A stretch of 64,000 bases of DNA from the NCBI RefSeq assembly GCF_000812965.1, contig NZ_JSYN01000032.1, positions 1 through 64,000 on the forward strand. The letters run 5' to 3'. The position numbers were made by a program, and so were the translations under genes. Of this stretch, positions 48,144 through 56,092 are shown piece by piece; the stretch's first letter is position 1; each line of letters begins with the position of its first letter. The notes beneath the pieces are model-generated. The model made no database searches, had not been told where the DNA came from, and saw nothing but the letters and a program-made list of their open reading frames with translations. This stretch comes from Pedobacter kyungheensis. Lineage in GTDB: Bacteria; Bacteroidota; Bacteroidia; Sphingobacteriales; Sphingobacteriaceae.

Positions 48144-49397
48144 ATGGAATTAAAAAGAGTAGTAGTAACAGGGTTGGGTGCGCTCACTCCTATAGGCAAT
48201 AATGTTCCTGATTTTTGGGAAGGATTGACTAACGGGGTGAGTGGCGCTGCTCCTATTAAGGGTTTTAACACTGAAAAGTTTAAAACTAAATTCGCATGTG
48301 AGGTTAAAAATTTCAATCCAGAAGACTTTTTGGAGAAAAAAGAGGCCCGCAAGCTAGATCCGTTTGTACAATATGCCCTTGTGGCTACAGATGAGGCTGT
48401 GAAGGATGGAGGTTTCGATTTCGAAAAATTAGATACCAACCGAATCGGCGTAATCTGGGGTGCGGGCATAGGTGGATTGAAAACATTTTTGGATGAAATT
48501 TCAAATTTTGCCAAAGGTGATGGTACGCCAAGATACAATCCATTTTTTATTCCTAAAATGATTATTGATATTGCTCCAGGGCATATCTCTATCAAATACG
48601 GTTTACGTGGACCGAATTTTGCAACTGTTTCGGCATGTGCTTCTTCTACCAACGCCATGATTGATGCATTTAACTATATCCGTTTGGGTATGGCTGATGT
48701 GATTATCAGTGGAGGTTCTGAAGCAATCATTAACGAAGCAGGTATGGGTGGTTTTAACGCCATGCATGCATTATCAACCCGTAACGAAGATCCGGCAACC
48801 GCATCACGTCCTTTTGATAAAGACCGCGATGGCTTCGTAGCTGGTGAAGGTGCAGGAACCATTATTTTAGAAGAACTTGAACACGCTAAAGCAAGAGGTG
48901 CAAAAATTTATGCAGAACTTGTAGGCGGAGGAATGAGTGCTGATGCTAATCACATCACTGCACCACATCCTGAAGGTTTAGGTGCCAGAATGGTAATGAC
49001 AAATGCACTAAAAGATGCGGGCTTAACACCTGCTGATATAGACTATATCAATGTTCATGGTACTTCTACACCACTTGGTGATATTAGCGAAACCAAAGCC
49101 ATTGGTACATTATTTGGTGAAGATGCTTACCGTTTAAACATCAGTTCTACCAAATCAATGACTGGCCACCTTTTAGGTGCTGCCGGAGCTGTTGAAGCAA
49201 TTGCCGCAATTCTTGCTGTTAAAAATGATATTGTTCCTCCAACAATCAATCACTTTACAGATGATCCTGCATTTGACCCTAAATTGAACTTTACTTTTAA
49301 CAAAGCGCAAAAACGTACTGTTAGAGCTGCTTTAAGTAATACATTCGGCTTTGGTGGTCATAACGCTTCTGTGATTTTCAAGAAATACGAAGATTAA
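48144..49397 (+). CDS. fabF: 3-oxoacyl-[acyl-carrier-protein] synthase II
   Basis: Condenses malonyl-ACP with acyl-ACP in fatty-acid elongation. The 417-residue protein has the nucleophile Cys165 in TVSACASSTNAM, the first His in VHGTSTPLGD and the second in GHLLGAAGA. Starts 21 bp after acpP and is co-transcribed. Normal length. Confidence 0.98.
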   Translation: MELKRVVVTGLGALTPIGNNVPDFWEGLTNGVSGAAPIKGFNTEKFKTKFACEVKNFNPEDFLEKKEARKLDPFVQYALVATDEAVKDGGFDFEKLDTNRIGVIWGAGIGGLKTFLDEISNFAKGDGTPRYNPFFIPKMIIDIAPGHISIKYGLRGPNFATVSACASSTNAMIDAFNYIRLGMADVIISGGSEAIINEAGMGGFNAMHALSTRNEDPATASRPFDKDRDGFVAGEGAGTIILEELEHAKARGAKIYAELVGGGMSADANHITAPHPEGLGARMVMTNALKDAGLTPADIDYINVHGTSTPLGDISETKAIGTLFGEDAYRLNISSTKSMTGHLLGAAGAVEAIAAILAVKNDIVPPTINHFTDDPAFDPKLNFTFNKAQKRTVRAALSNTFGFGGHNASVIFKKYED

Positions 49398-49490
49398 TTT
49401 AGCGCAGCTGCCATATAATTTTGTATGCTAATTAAAAATAGATAACTTAGTTAAATATGCTGATTAGCCGTTAATTGTGTTATTTATTTA

Positions 49491-50219
49491 ATGCCGATAT
49501 TAAAATTATATAAACTTTATCTTTCTCCCGAAAAGGAGTTTGTTAAAAAGCTGAGAAATATTTTAGGCTTTATTCCAGGGAATGTTACGCTATATAAAAT
49601 GGCGTTCAGGCACCGCTCTGTGGCTAAGGTTTTAAAAAATGGCAGCAGAAGCAGCAATGAACGCCTCGAGTTTTTAGGCGATGCTGTTTTAGGGTCGGTA
49701 ATAGCAGAATTACTTTTTAAACATTATCCCTACAAGGAAGAAGGTTTCTTAACCGAAATGCGCTCTAAAATTGTAAACCGAGCTAACCTTAACCAATTGG
49801 CTAAGAAAATTGGTTTCGATAAGCTTATTCAATTCGATCAGCGTTCGGTAAGCATTCAAACCAAGCACAATTCGATGCTTGGCGATGCTTTTGAAGCCAT
49901 TGTTGGGGCCATTTACATGGATAAGGGCTATAACTTTACCAAAGAGTTTTTGCTTCGCCGCATTGTAAAACCCCACATTGATATTCATACCCTCGAGCAA
50001 ACAGAAACTAATTTCAAAAGCAAGCTGATTGAATGGTGCCAACGCCACGGCAAAGACGTGATGTTTGAACTGGTACAGAACGGCGAAGGCGAAAGTGCCA
50101 AACTATTTACCATCAGTGCCATTGTTGAAGGCGAAAAATACGGTACCGGAAGAGACTATAACAAGAAAAATGCTGAAAAACTAGCAGCCGAAAAGGCCTG
50201 CGAAGCGCTTAGTATTTAG
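49491..50219 (+). CDS. rnc: Ribonuclease III
   Basis: Double-strand-specific endoribonuclease for rRNA and mRNA processing. The 242-residue protein has the signature NERLEFLGDAVLGSVIAELL (about 56-75) with the metal-binding acidic residues, the second acidic cluster in DAFEAIVGAIYMDKG, and a C-terminal dsRNA-binding domain (about 170-240, ending AEKLAAEKACEAL). An N-terminal extension of about 30 residues (MPILKLYKLYLSPEKEFVKK) is typical for this phylum. Third gene of the acpP operon. Confidence 0.96.
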   Translation: MPILKLYKLYLSPEKEFVKKLRNILGFIPGNVTLYKMAFRHRSVAKVLKNGSRSSNERLEFLGDAVLGSVIAELLFKHYPYKEEGFLTEMRSKIVNRANLNQLAKKIGFDKLIQFDQRSVSIQTKHNSMLGDAFEAIVGAIYMDKGYNFTKEFLLRRIVKPHIDIHTLEQTETNFKSKLIEWCQRHGKDVMFELVQNGEGESAKLFTISAIVEGEKYGTGRDYNKKNAEKLAAEKACEALSI

Positions 50220-50396
50220 AAGTTCATCAGTTCACTGGTCATTAGTTCATTGGTAACTGCCTATTGCAAACTGTATTAGAGTTAACTGACTCCAAACGAA
50301 TATCGTCATTGCGAAGCCGAACTGTGCGAGCTGAAGCAATCTTTTGGATTGTATTCACCGACTCCAAACACTCAACTCCAAACTTATTAATGAGAA
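50220..50396. other. Intergenic sequence upstream of the 75-bp array
   Basis: Contains scattered AGTTCATTGGT, GCAAACTGTATTAG and CTCCAAAC words related to the array that follows, plus a unique CGTCATTGCGAAGC stretch around 50305-50318 of a type found in many Bacteroidetes intergenic regions. No coding frame or terminator. Confidence 0.5.
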
Positions 50397-50691
50397 TAAC
50401 TGCAAACCGCCAACTGTGAACTGTACAATGGTTAATCGGTTAAATGTTTAAATTGGTTAACTGGTCATGAGTAACTGCAGACCGCTAACTGCAAACTGTA
50501 CAATGGTTAATCGGTTAATTGCTTAAACTGGTTAACTGGTCATGAGTAACTGCAAACCGCTAACTGCAAACTGTACAATGGTTAATCGGTTAAATGTTTA
50601 AATTGGTTAACTGGTTATGAGTAACTGCAAACCGCCAATTGTAAACTGTACAATTGTTAATTGCTTAAACTGGTTAACTGGACTCTCAACT
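50397..50691. repeat. 75-bp tandem repeat, four copies
   Basis: Copies start at 50397, 50472, 50547 and 50622, exactly 75 bp apart; each begins TAACTGC(A)(A/G)ACCGC and includes CTGTACAAT. Copies 1 and 3 share TTAAATGTTTAAATTGG, copies 2 and 4 share TTGCTTAAACTGG, so the array may have grown by duplication of a 150-bp dimer. The last copy is slightly shortened. Direct repeats without unique spacers, so not CRISPR. Non-coding. Confidence 0.85.
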
Positions 50692-50735
50692 CCGAACTCC
50701 AAACTGATTCCAGACTAAGGACTCCTCTACTACTA

Positions 50736-51446
50736 CTACTTCCCTTTTCCGAGCGTATCGGTAAATTTCTTTGAAGATTCTTTAATATACTTGATGTAAT
50801 CGTAGCTATTCCAGTATTGGGCTTTATCAAATTCAGGGCGGCAGTTGAGCATATATTTCTCTAAGGTATCGCCTCTTAATTCTGTATTGTTTTTAATGAT
50901 ACTCTGGTTAAAATAAACATCAATCTGCGATTGCTTAATCTCATTATCTGCATAACGGCCAAACCTGCGCGCGTTCTTAGGATCGCTGCCAAATAAATTG
51001 TACAGGGCATTTAGCGGACTGAATATAGCCGATAATAATGTGGTTTTACCACCATTGTATACCCCCTTGTTTCGATATTCCCTTTTAATTTCGGCTAAAT
51101 CCTGTTGTTTGGTATTACCATAAACGGTTACATCATCAAGTGTGGTACTTGCGCGTACCAGATAAACAATAATGTCTTCCTGGCTTTTTACCACCACCCT
51201 TTGGTCGATCAGATTCCGTTTTATTACCAAAAGGGTATCACCAATTTTAGCTTTAAGTTGAAACATCCCGATATCATTACTCCCTACACCAATACCGGTA
51301 CGCAAATTGGTAATTTCGGATAGCGCAATCCGGATATTCGACCCCTTTTCGATCACCACACCTTTCACAATAAAATCCTGCGCTTTGGCTAATAAGCCTA
51401 TCGTGGTTAAAAGAATGAGTAGGATGATAAATTTAAAATTCTTCAT
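50736..51446 (-). CDS. Exported carboxypeptidase-regulatory-like protein, paralogue 3
   Basis: A 236-residue protein with signal peptide (MKNFKFIILLILLTTIGLLA, cleavage near KAQ). Its beta-sandwich is like the carboxypeptidase-D regulatory domain (VKGVVIEKGSNIRIALSEIT, GIGVGSNDIGMFQLKAKIGD). An Arg/Lys-rich, probably helical C-terminal part (about 120-236) carries FGSDPKNARRFGRYADNE. The two genes upstream encode relatives of the same layout. Likely periplasmic or outer-membrane associated; function unknown. Confidence 0.8.
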   Translation of the reverse strand: MKNFKFIILLILLTTIGLLAKAQDFIVKGVVIEKGSNIRIALSEITNLRTGIGVGSNDIGMFQLKAKIGDTLLVIKRNLIDQRVVVKSQEDIIVYLVRASTTLDDVTVYGNTKQQDLAEIKREYRNKGVYNGGKTTLLSAIFSPLNALYNLFGSDPKNARRFGRYADNEIKQSQIDVYFNQSIIKNNTELRGDTLEKYMLNCRPEFDKAQYWNSYDYIKYIKESSKKFTDTLGKGK

Positions 51447-51453
51447 GTTGTAT

Positions 51454-52170
51454 TTAATTGGTACGTTTCAAAGTATCGGTATATTGTTTAGCCGATTCTT
51501 TGATGTATTTAACAGCATCGTAATTGTTCCAATTGCTTGCCATACTGCTGCTGGGATAATAATCAAGCAAAAACTTATCCAGTTCTTTCCCCCTCAAACT
51601 GGTATAACTGGTTACCAGGCTTTTATTAAAAAATTTATCGACCTCAATTAAACTCAGCTCTTTTCTATAATATCGGTTAAATTTACGCGCCCTGGTTGGA
51701 GTTTTCCCAAATAACTCATAAAAAAATGTTAACGGGCTGCCACCAAAGGGATTTAGTAAAATTAATGGTGGTTTACCCGCATAAAAAGAGCCGCTATTCT
51801 TAAAATCGCGCTTAATATCTTCCATCTCCTGCTTTTTGGTTTGCCCTTTAACCGTTACTTCTTCCAGCATAGTACTGCCTCTTACCAGATAAATTACCAG
51901 ATCATCTTCCGTTTTAACCACGAGTTTTTGATCGGTTAAATTCCTTTTTTTAACCAATAAGCTATCTCCTACCCTGGCATTGAGCTGAAACAGGCCAATT
52001 TCATTACTGGTTGTGCCCATTTTATTGTTCAGGTTGGTAATCTCGGCCAGGGCAACCCGCACATTCGAACCTTTTTCAATCACCACACCCTTAAGCACAA
52101 AATTTTGGGCCATGCCATTAAGGCCTTGTGTCAAGCCAATCAGTAAAAGAATAAGTTTCAAATGCTTCAT
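51454..52170 (-). CDS. Exported carboxypeptidase-regulatory-like protein, paralogue 2
   Basis: A 238-residue relative of the gene at 50736-51446 with the same order: signal peptide (cleavage near GMAQ), beta domain (LKGVVIEKGSNVRVALAEIT), then a basic helical part (FGKTPTRARKFNRYYRKE) and a C-terminal YIKESAKQYTDTLKRT shared with paralogue 3. It starts 3 bp after the end of paralogue 1 and ends 7 bp before paralogue 3, so the three form one operon. Function unknown. Confidence 0.8.
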   Translation of the reverse strand: MKHLKLILLLIGLTQGLNGMAQNFVLKGVVIEKGSNVRVALAEITNLNNKMGTTSNEIGLFQLNARVGDSLLVKKRNLTDQKLVVKTEDDLVIYLVRGSTMLEEVTVKGQTKKQEMEDIKRDFKNSGSFYAGKPPLILLNPFGGSPLTFFYELFGKTPTRARKFNRYYRKELSLIEVDKFFNKSLVTSYTSLRGKELDKFLLDYYPSSSMASNWNNYDAVKYIKESAKQYTDTLKRTN

Positions 52171-52173
52171 GAT

Positions 52174-52886
52174 TTATAGTGGCTTATTTAAAGTATCTAA
52201 ATATTGCTGTGCCGATCTTCTGATATAACCTGCAGCATCATAAATGTTCCAGTTTTTAATCTGTGCATGCTTTGGTCGGTAATTCACCATAAACAACGCT
52301 AATTGTTTTCCTGTTAAGCTCGTATTTCTTTTAACCAGGCTAAGATTAAAAACCGGTCAACCTCCTGTTCTTTGAGCTCCCGATCGTAATATCGATCAAA
52401 ACGTCTGGCTCTTTTTCTTTCTGCACTAAACAATTCCATTATAGCTGCAATCGGGTAGCGGATATAGTGAAGCGGACTTCTATTCTTTCCGTAAAAATAA
52501 GTTTTCTTTCTATGTTCTAATTTAACAGCCAATAGGCTTTCTTGTTTGTTTTCAGCCTTAATTGTTATATCATTCAGCAGCATATCTGCACGAATCAGAT
52601 TTACAACAAAATCCTTATCGCTTTTAACTATGATTAACTGATTATCGAACTTTCTTTTCTGAACCAATAAAGTATCGCCGATTTGGGCAGCGATTTGGAA
52701 GAAACCCATATCATTGGTTCCCACACCCTGATTGGTACGCATATTGGTTACTACCGCCAGGGCGATCCTGATATCTGTTCCTTTTTCAAAAACAACTCCT
52801 TTTGAAACAATACCCTGTGCATTAATACTTTTCGATGCAAGTAGAAAGCTGAGTGAAAGAAAAAAGAGCGTAAAAAATGCTTTCAT
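52174..52886 (-). pseudogene. Exported carboxypeptidase-regulatory-like protein, paralogue 1, frameshifted
   Basis: The frame from 52886 encodes the same protein type (signal peptide, SKGVVFEKGTDIRIALAVVT, basic part RKRARRFDRYYDRE) but stops at 52314, 190 aa. Beyond it the +1 frame continues without a break to a stop at 52174 with NLSLVKRNTSLTGKQLALF, then IKNWNIYDAAGYIRRSAQQY and LDTLNKPL, matching the C-termini of both paralogues. The frame is restored by one extra T in the T-run of the coding strand (52352-52348). It could be a real single-base deletion, phase-variable slippage or a sequencing error. Confidence 0.8.
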
Positions 52887-52955
52887 ATCTCTAAGATATT
52901 TTTCGTAAAATTAACATTTGTTACACGTTCAAACTGTTAACAAAACGTTAATAAC

Positions 52956-53684
52956 ATGAGAAAGCTACTGGGCGGATTTTATTTATTGTACGCAGCAATT
53001 GTATTTTTTATACTCATGGTTATGGTGTGCCCCTTCATTCTCCTCAGCATGGGCATTTTTAACGAGAAAACCGGCCGCAAGATTTCGTTCTGGTTTTTGA
53101 AATTCTGGGCCTGGGGCTTTAGTTTACTAACCTGCCTGTGGTTTACTACCCGGGGCACTCCAATTGACACCAGAAGGGCTTATATCTATGTTGGCAATCA
53201 CAGTTCGTTTTTAGATGCTATTGCCATTGTACTGGGCATTCCGCAGGCCTTTAGCCCGCTGGGAAAAATAGAAATGCTTAAAATACCCGTATTTGGCTGG
53301 ATTTATAAACGTTTGGTGGTGATGATTGACCGCAGCAGCCGCGAAAGCCGCGACCATTCGGTAGCTGAATTACGGAAAGACCTGGCCGAAGGACAATCGA
53401 TTTTAATTTTCCCTGAAGGAACAATGAATAAAACAGACCAGCCATTGGCTCCTTTTTACGATGGTGCTTTTCGCCTGGCGATAGAGACCCAAACGCCCAT
53501 TTTACCTTTTGCCATACGCAATAGCAGGGCACATTTACCGCGCACCGATCCACTTTTGTTAAATCCTGGCATTATTAAAACGGTATTTGGCGAAGCTATT
53601 GAAGTGAAGGGTTTGGTAGCAGAAGATTTAGAAAAGCTGAAGCAAAAAACATTTGACGCGATTTTAAACCTATTGGAAAAATAG
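52956..53684 (+). CDS. plsC: 1-acyl-sn-glycerol-3-phosphate acyltransferase (PlsC-like)
   Basis: A 242-residue membrane acyltransferase for phosphatidic-acid synthesis. N-terminal hydrophobic helices (LLYAAIVFFILMVMVCPFIL) precede the HxxxxD motif NHSSFLD and the FPEGTMN motif. A PLAPFYDGAF segment supports the lysophospholipid acyltransferase family. Ends at the dispersed repeat region; no clear operon. Confidence 0.92.
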   Translation: MRKLLGGFYLLYAAIVFFILMVMVCPFILLSMGIFNEKTGRKISFWFLKFWAWGFSLLTCLWFTTRGTPIDTRRAYIYVGNHSSFLDAIAIVLGIPQAFSPLGKIEMLKIPVFGWIYKRLVVMIDRSSRESRDHSVAELRKDLAEGQSILIFPEGTMNKTDQPLAPFYDGAFRLAIETQTPILPFAIRNSRAHLPRTDPLLLNPGIIKTVFGEAIEVKGLVAEDLEKLKQKTFDAILNLLEK

Positions 53685-53699
53685 GCTCATTTTATTAGA

Positions 53700-53960
53700 A
53701 AATGAGGGCTCCGGTACTTTTGGCCAAATCAGTCCTGCTGTCCGTTTTATCCCGATTATCCCGATAGCTATCGGGACGGGGATGTCACTTCCATCAGGTT
53801 TAAGAACCAAGGTTCTGCACTTTGTAGGGAACAGGTTTGGCCAAAAGCTACAGATCCAGTAAATAAACCCGATTGCAATGAAAAGCCCACAGCGCAGCGA
53901 GGACTTGTAATGAAAAGCGGGGCTGCAATTGCCAAGGAATACTGAACGCTGGTTTTCTAA
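53700..53960 (+). repeat. Dispersed intergenic repeat, copy 2, with TTTTGGCCAAA arms
   Basis: Contains CTTTTGGCCAAA (53717-53728) and its inverted mate TTTGGCCAAAAG (53836-53847), CAGTCCTGCTGTCCGTTTTA, the 18-bp palindrome TCCCGATAGCTATCGGGA (53759-53776), and CATCAGGTTTAAGAACC. The core words and their order match 5985-6122. A following part (53870-53960: AAAAGCCCACAGCGCAGCGA, AAGCGGGGCTGC) is only present here. No coding frame. Inverted arms with internal palindromes suggest a structured RNA or small non-autonomous element. Confidence 0.6.
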
Positions 53961-54044
53961 ATATCAGCAATGTCATATTTTATTTGCAACTATCCACAAT
54001 TCTGAGGCCCGGCCATTATTATTTCTGCTTTCAGCTTAAAACCC

Positions 54045-54052
54045 TATCTTTG
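54045..54052 (+). promoter_or_regulatory. -7 element (TATCTTTG) for yicC
   Basis: Perfect TAnnTTTG ending 3 nt before the ATG at 54056; TTTCTG at 54022-54027 could be a weak -33. Predicts a leaderless yicC-gmk transcript. Confidence 0.6.
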
Positions 54053-54055
54053 CGC

Positions 54056-54931
54056 ATGATAAAATCCATGACAGGATACGGCTTAGCAACAGCCGATTAT
54101 GCAAATGCAAAGTATAGTGTCGAAATCAAATCGCTCAACAGCAAATTCCTGGAGCTCAATTTAAAATATCCTAAATCTTTTTCTGATAAAGAATTGATCT
54201 TGCGCAATGTATGCAGCAAAGATATTGAAAGAGGAAAAGTAAGTTTAAGCATCAATGTAGAACGCAGCAATGGCGAAGTTACAGGAGCTACCATTAATAC
54301 TGCTTTATTGAGCCATTATTACCAGCAACTGGTTGCCGTTAACAACGAATTAGGTGCCGATAGCAGCAATTTACTGCAAACAGCCTTAACTTTCCCTGAT
54401 GTAATTAGTTATAAAGAAGAAAGTGTTAGCGAAGACGAGTGGAACCACCTTTACAAGATTTTTACTGAGGCCCTGGCCAATTTTAACCAGTTCAGGGAAG
54501 ATGAAGGTGCCGTTTTAAAGGCCGATTTAGAATTGCGCATTAAAAATATCCTGTCGTACTTTAAATCTGTTGAAGAACTGGAGCCCAAAAGAATTACCGC
54601 TATCCGCGATAAATTTAACCAGTTTTTAGAGGATGCGGTGGGTAAGGTTAACATCGACCAGAACCGTTTTGAACAAGAGTTGATCTACTACATTGATAAG
54701 ATTGACATTACGGAAGAAAAAACACGTTTAAAAAGTCACTGCGACTACTTTTTACAAACGTTAACCAGCAAGGAAGCAAACGGTAAAAAAATGGGCTTTA
54801 TCTCGCAGGAAATAGGAAGAGAAATTAACACCATGGGTGCTAAGGCTAACGATGCCCAGATGCAACAGTTTGTGGTGGGAATGAAAGAAGAATTAGAAAA
54901 GATAAAAGAACAATTACTGAATGTGTTGTAA
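54056..54931 (+). CDS. yicC: YicC/YloC family endoribonuclease
   Basis: A 291-residue protein beginning MIKSMTGYG, the family's hallmark N-terminus, with VEIKSLNSKFLELNLKYP, and ending in the DUF1732 part KLKSHCDYFLQTL... GRKMGFISQEIGREINTMGA-like segment (here KKMGFISQEIGREINTMG). YicC proteins act as endoribonucleases in small-RNA decay in E. coli. The start at 54056 is chosen over 53984 because it gives the canonical N-terminus and fits the promoter box. gmk follows 58 bp downstream, a common pairing. Confidence 0.95.
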   Translation: MIKSMTGYGLATADYANAKYSVEIKSLNSKFLELNLKYPKSFSDKELILRNVCSKDIERGKVSLSINVERSNGEVTGATINTALLSHYYQQLVAVNNELGADSSNLLQTALTFPDVISYKEESVSEDEWNHLYKIFTEALANFNQFREDEGAVLKADLELRIKNILSYFKSVEELEPKRITAIRDKFNQFLEDAVGKVNIDQNRFEQELIYYIDKIDITEEKTRLKSHCDYFLQTLTSKEANGKKMGFISQEIGREINTMGAKANDAQMQQFVVGMKEELEKIKEQLLNVL

Positions 54932-54989
54932 CGTTGGGCGGAAAGCGATAAGCGCTTAACGCCAGACGCCAATCGCAAAACTATTAAAA

Positions 54990-55556
54990 ATGCAAGGCAA
55001 ATTAATTATATTTTCGGCACCATCAGGAGCAGGTAAAACAACTATTGTACATCATTTATTAAAGAAATTTCCTGAGCTGAGCTTTTCTATTTCTGCAACT
55101 ACGCGCGAGTTAAGGGGAACGGAAAAACACGAGAACGATTACTATTTTATCAGTAAGGAAGAGTTTTTACATAAAGTAGCCCATCAGGAATTTGTAGAGT
55201 TTGAAGAAGTTTACAACGGTACTTTTTATGGCACTTTACGCTCAGAGATCGAACGGATCTGGAACGAAGGTAAACATGTTATTTTCGACATTGATGTTGA
55301 AGGAGGTATCCGTTTAAAAAGAAAATATGAAGAAGATGCGCTGGCCATTTTTGTTCAGCCACCATCGTTAGAGGTCTTAAAAGAACGTTTAAGCGGTCGC
55401 GGAACGGATAGCCCTGAAAAACTACAGGAACGCTTTGTCAAAGCCGAAAAGGAATTGCTTTATGCTGATAAGTTTGATGTGATTTTAAAGAATTATGATC
55501 TGGCAACCGCCTGTGCAGAAGCCGAGCAATTGGTGGGTGATTTCTTGAAAAGTTAA
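54990..55556 (+). CDS. gmk: Guanylate kinase
   Basis: Phosphorylates GMP to GDP. The 188-residue protein has the P-loop SAPSGAGKTTIV (9-20), the GMP-binding segment SISATTRELRGTEKHENDYY, and the lid region LKERLSGRGTDSPEKLQERF. Normal length and start. Confidence 0.97.
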   Translation: MQGKLIIFSAPSGAGKTTIVHHLLKKFPELSFSISATTRELRGTEKHENDYYFISKEEFLHKVAHQEFVEFEEVYNGTFYGTLRSEIERIWNEGKHVIFDIDVEGGIRLKRKYEEDALAIFVQPPSLEVLKERLSGRGTDSPEKLQERFVKAEKELLYADKFDVILKNYDLATACAEAEQLVGDFLKS

Positions 55557-55637
55557 CAGTTTACAATTTGAAGTTTTCGGTATTTGAAGTATAAACACAG
55601 CGAGACAAACATTTAATAACGGATATCAGGATTATTT

Positions 55638-56006
55638 ATGGGCGATTTCTTTGATTTATTAGTGTATAAGAAGTCATTTGAACTGGCCATGAATATTTTT
55701 GAAATCAGTAAATCTTTTCCCAGGGAAGAAACCTATTCACTAACCGATCAGATCTGAAGATCTTCACGTTCTACCAACATATGTTTAGTTGAGACTTATA
55801 GAAAACGTAGATATAGAGCTCATTTTATCAGCAAACTTTCAGATAGCGATATGGAGAATAGCGAAACTAAAGGCTGGTTAAAGTTTGCTTTCGAATGCAA
55901 GTACCTGACAGAAGAACAATACGAGAAATTGACAACTCAAAGCGATGAGGTTGGGAAACTCCTAAACCATATGATGAGTAATCCTGAAAAATATGGTGCT
56001 GCTTAA
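55638..56006 (+). pseudogene. Four-helix-bundle (S23/IVP-type) protein gene with a nonsense codon
   Basis: A 369-bp frame from ATG 55638 to TAA 56006 is open except for TGA at codon 40 (55755-55757). It reads MGDFFDLLVYKKSFELAMNI, then FEISKSFPREETYSLTDQI, stop, then RSSRSTNICLVETYRKRRYR and so on to NPEKYGAA. The TGA falls in a QI(R)RSSRS motif where Arg (CGA) is usual, consistent with one C-to-T change. It is the third family member in the window, more distant from the other two. Whether it is truly dead or recoded cannot be told from sequence; nonsense decay is the simple reading. Confidence 0.8.
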
Positions 56007-56019
56007 CTGTTATACTAAT

Positions 56020-56092
56020 TAAGTGTTATCCAACTGAAAATTGTTAACTGAAAACTGGAATATGTCAACAGAAAACCGCCAACTGAAAACTG
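56020..56092. repeat. AACTG-type repeat running into nadD
   Basis: TCCAACTGAAAATTGTTAAC, TGAAAACTGGAATATG and AACCGCCAACTGAAAACTGG repeat the AACTG(A/C)AAACTG and ACCGCCAACTG words of 50397-50691. The nadD start codon (56062) lies inside, so its first codons are repeat-derived. Confidence 0.65.

Noticed and set aside
48125..48658. 177-codon minus-strand frame opposite fabF
   Set aside because: Fully antisense to the fabF catalytic core.
50397..50691. Possible CRISPR array
   Set aside because: The 75-bp units are contiguous direct repeats with no unique spacers, and there are no cas genes.
53984..54055. N-terminal extension of YicC from ATG 53984
   Set aside because: It would add 24 residues before the canonical MIKSMTGYG, and the -7 box lies inside the extension.
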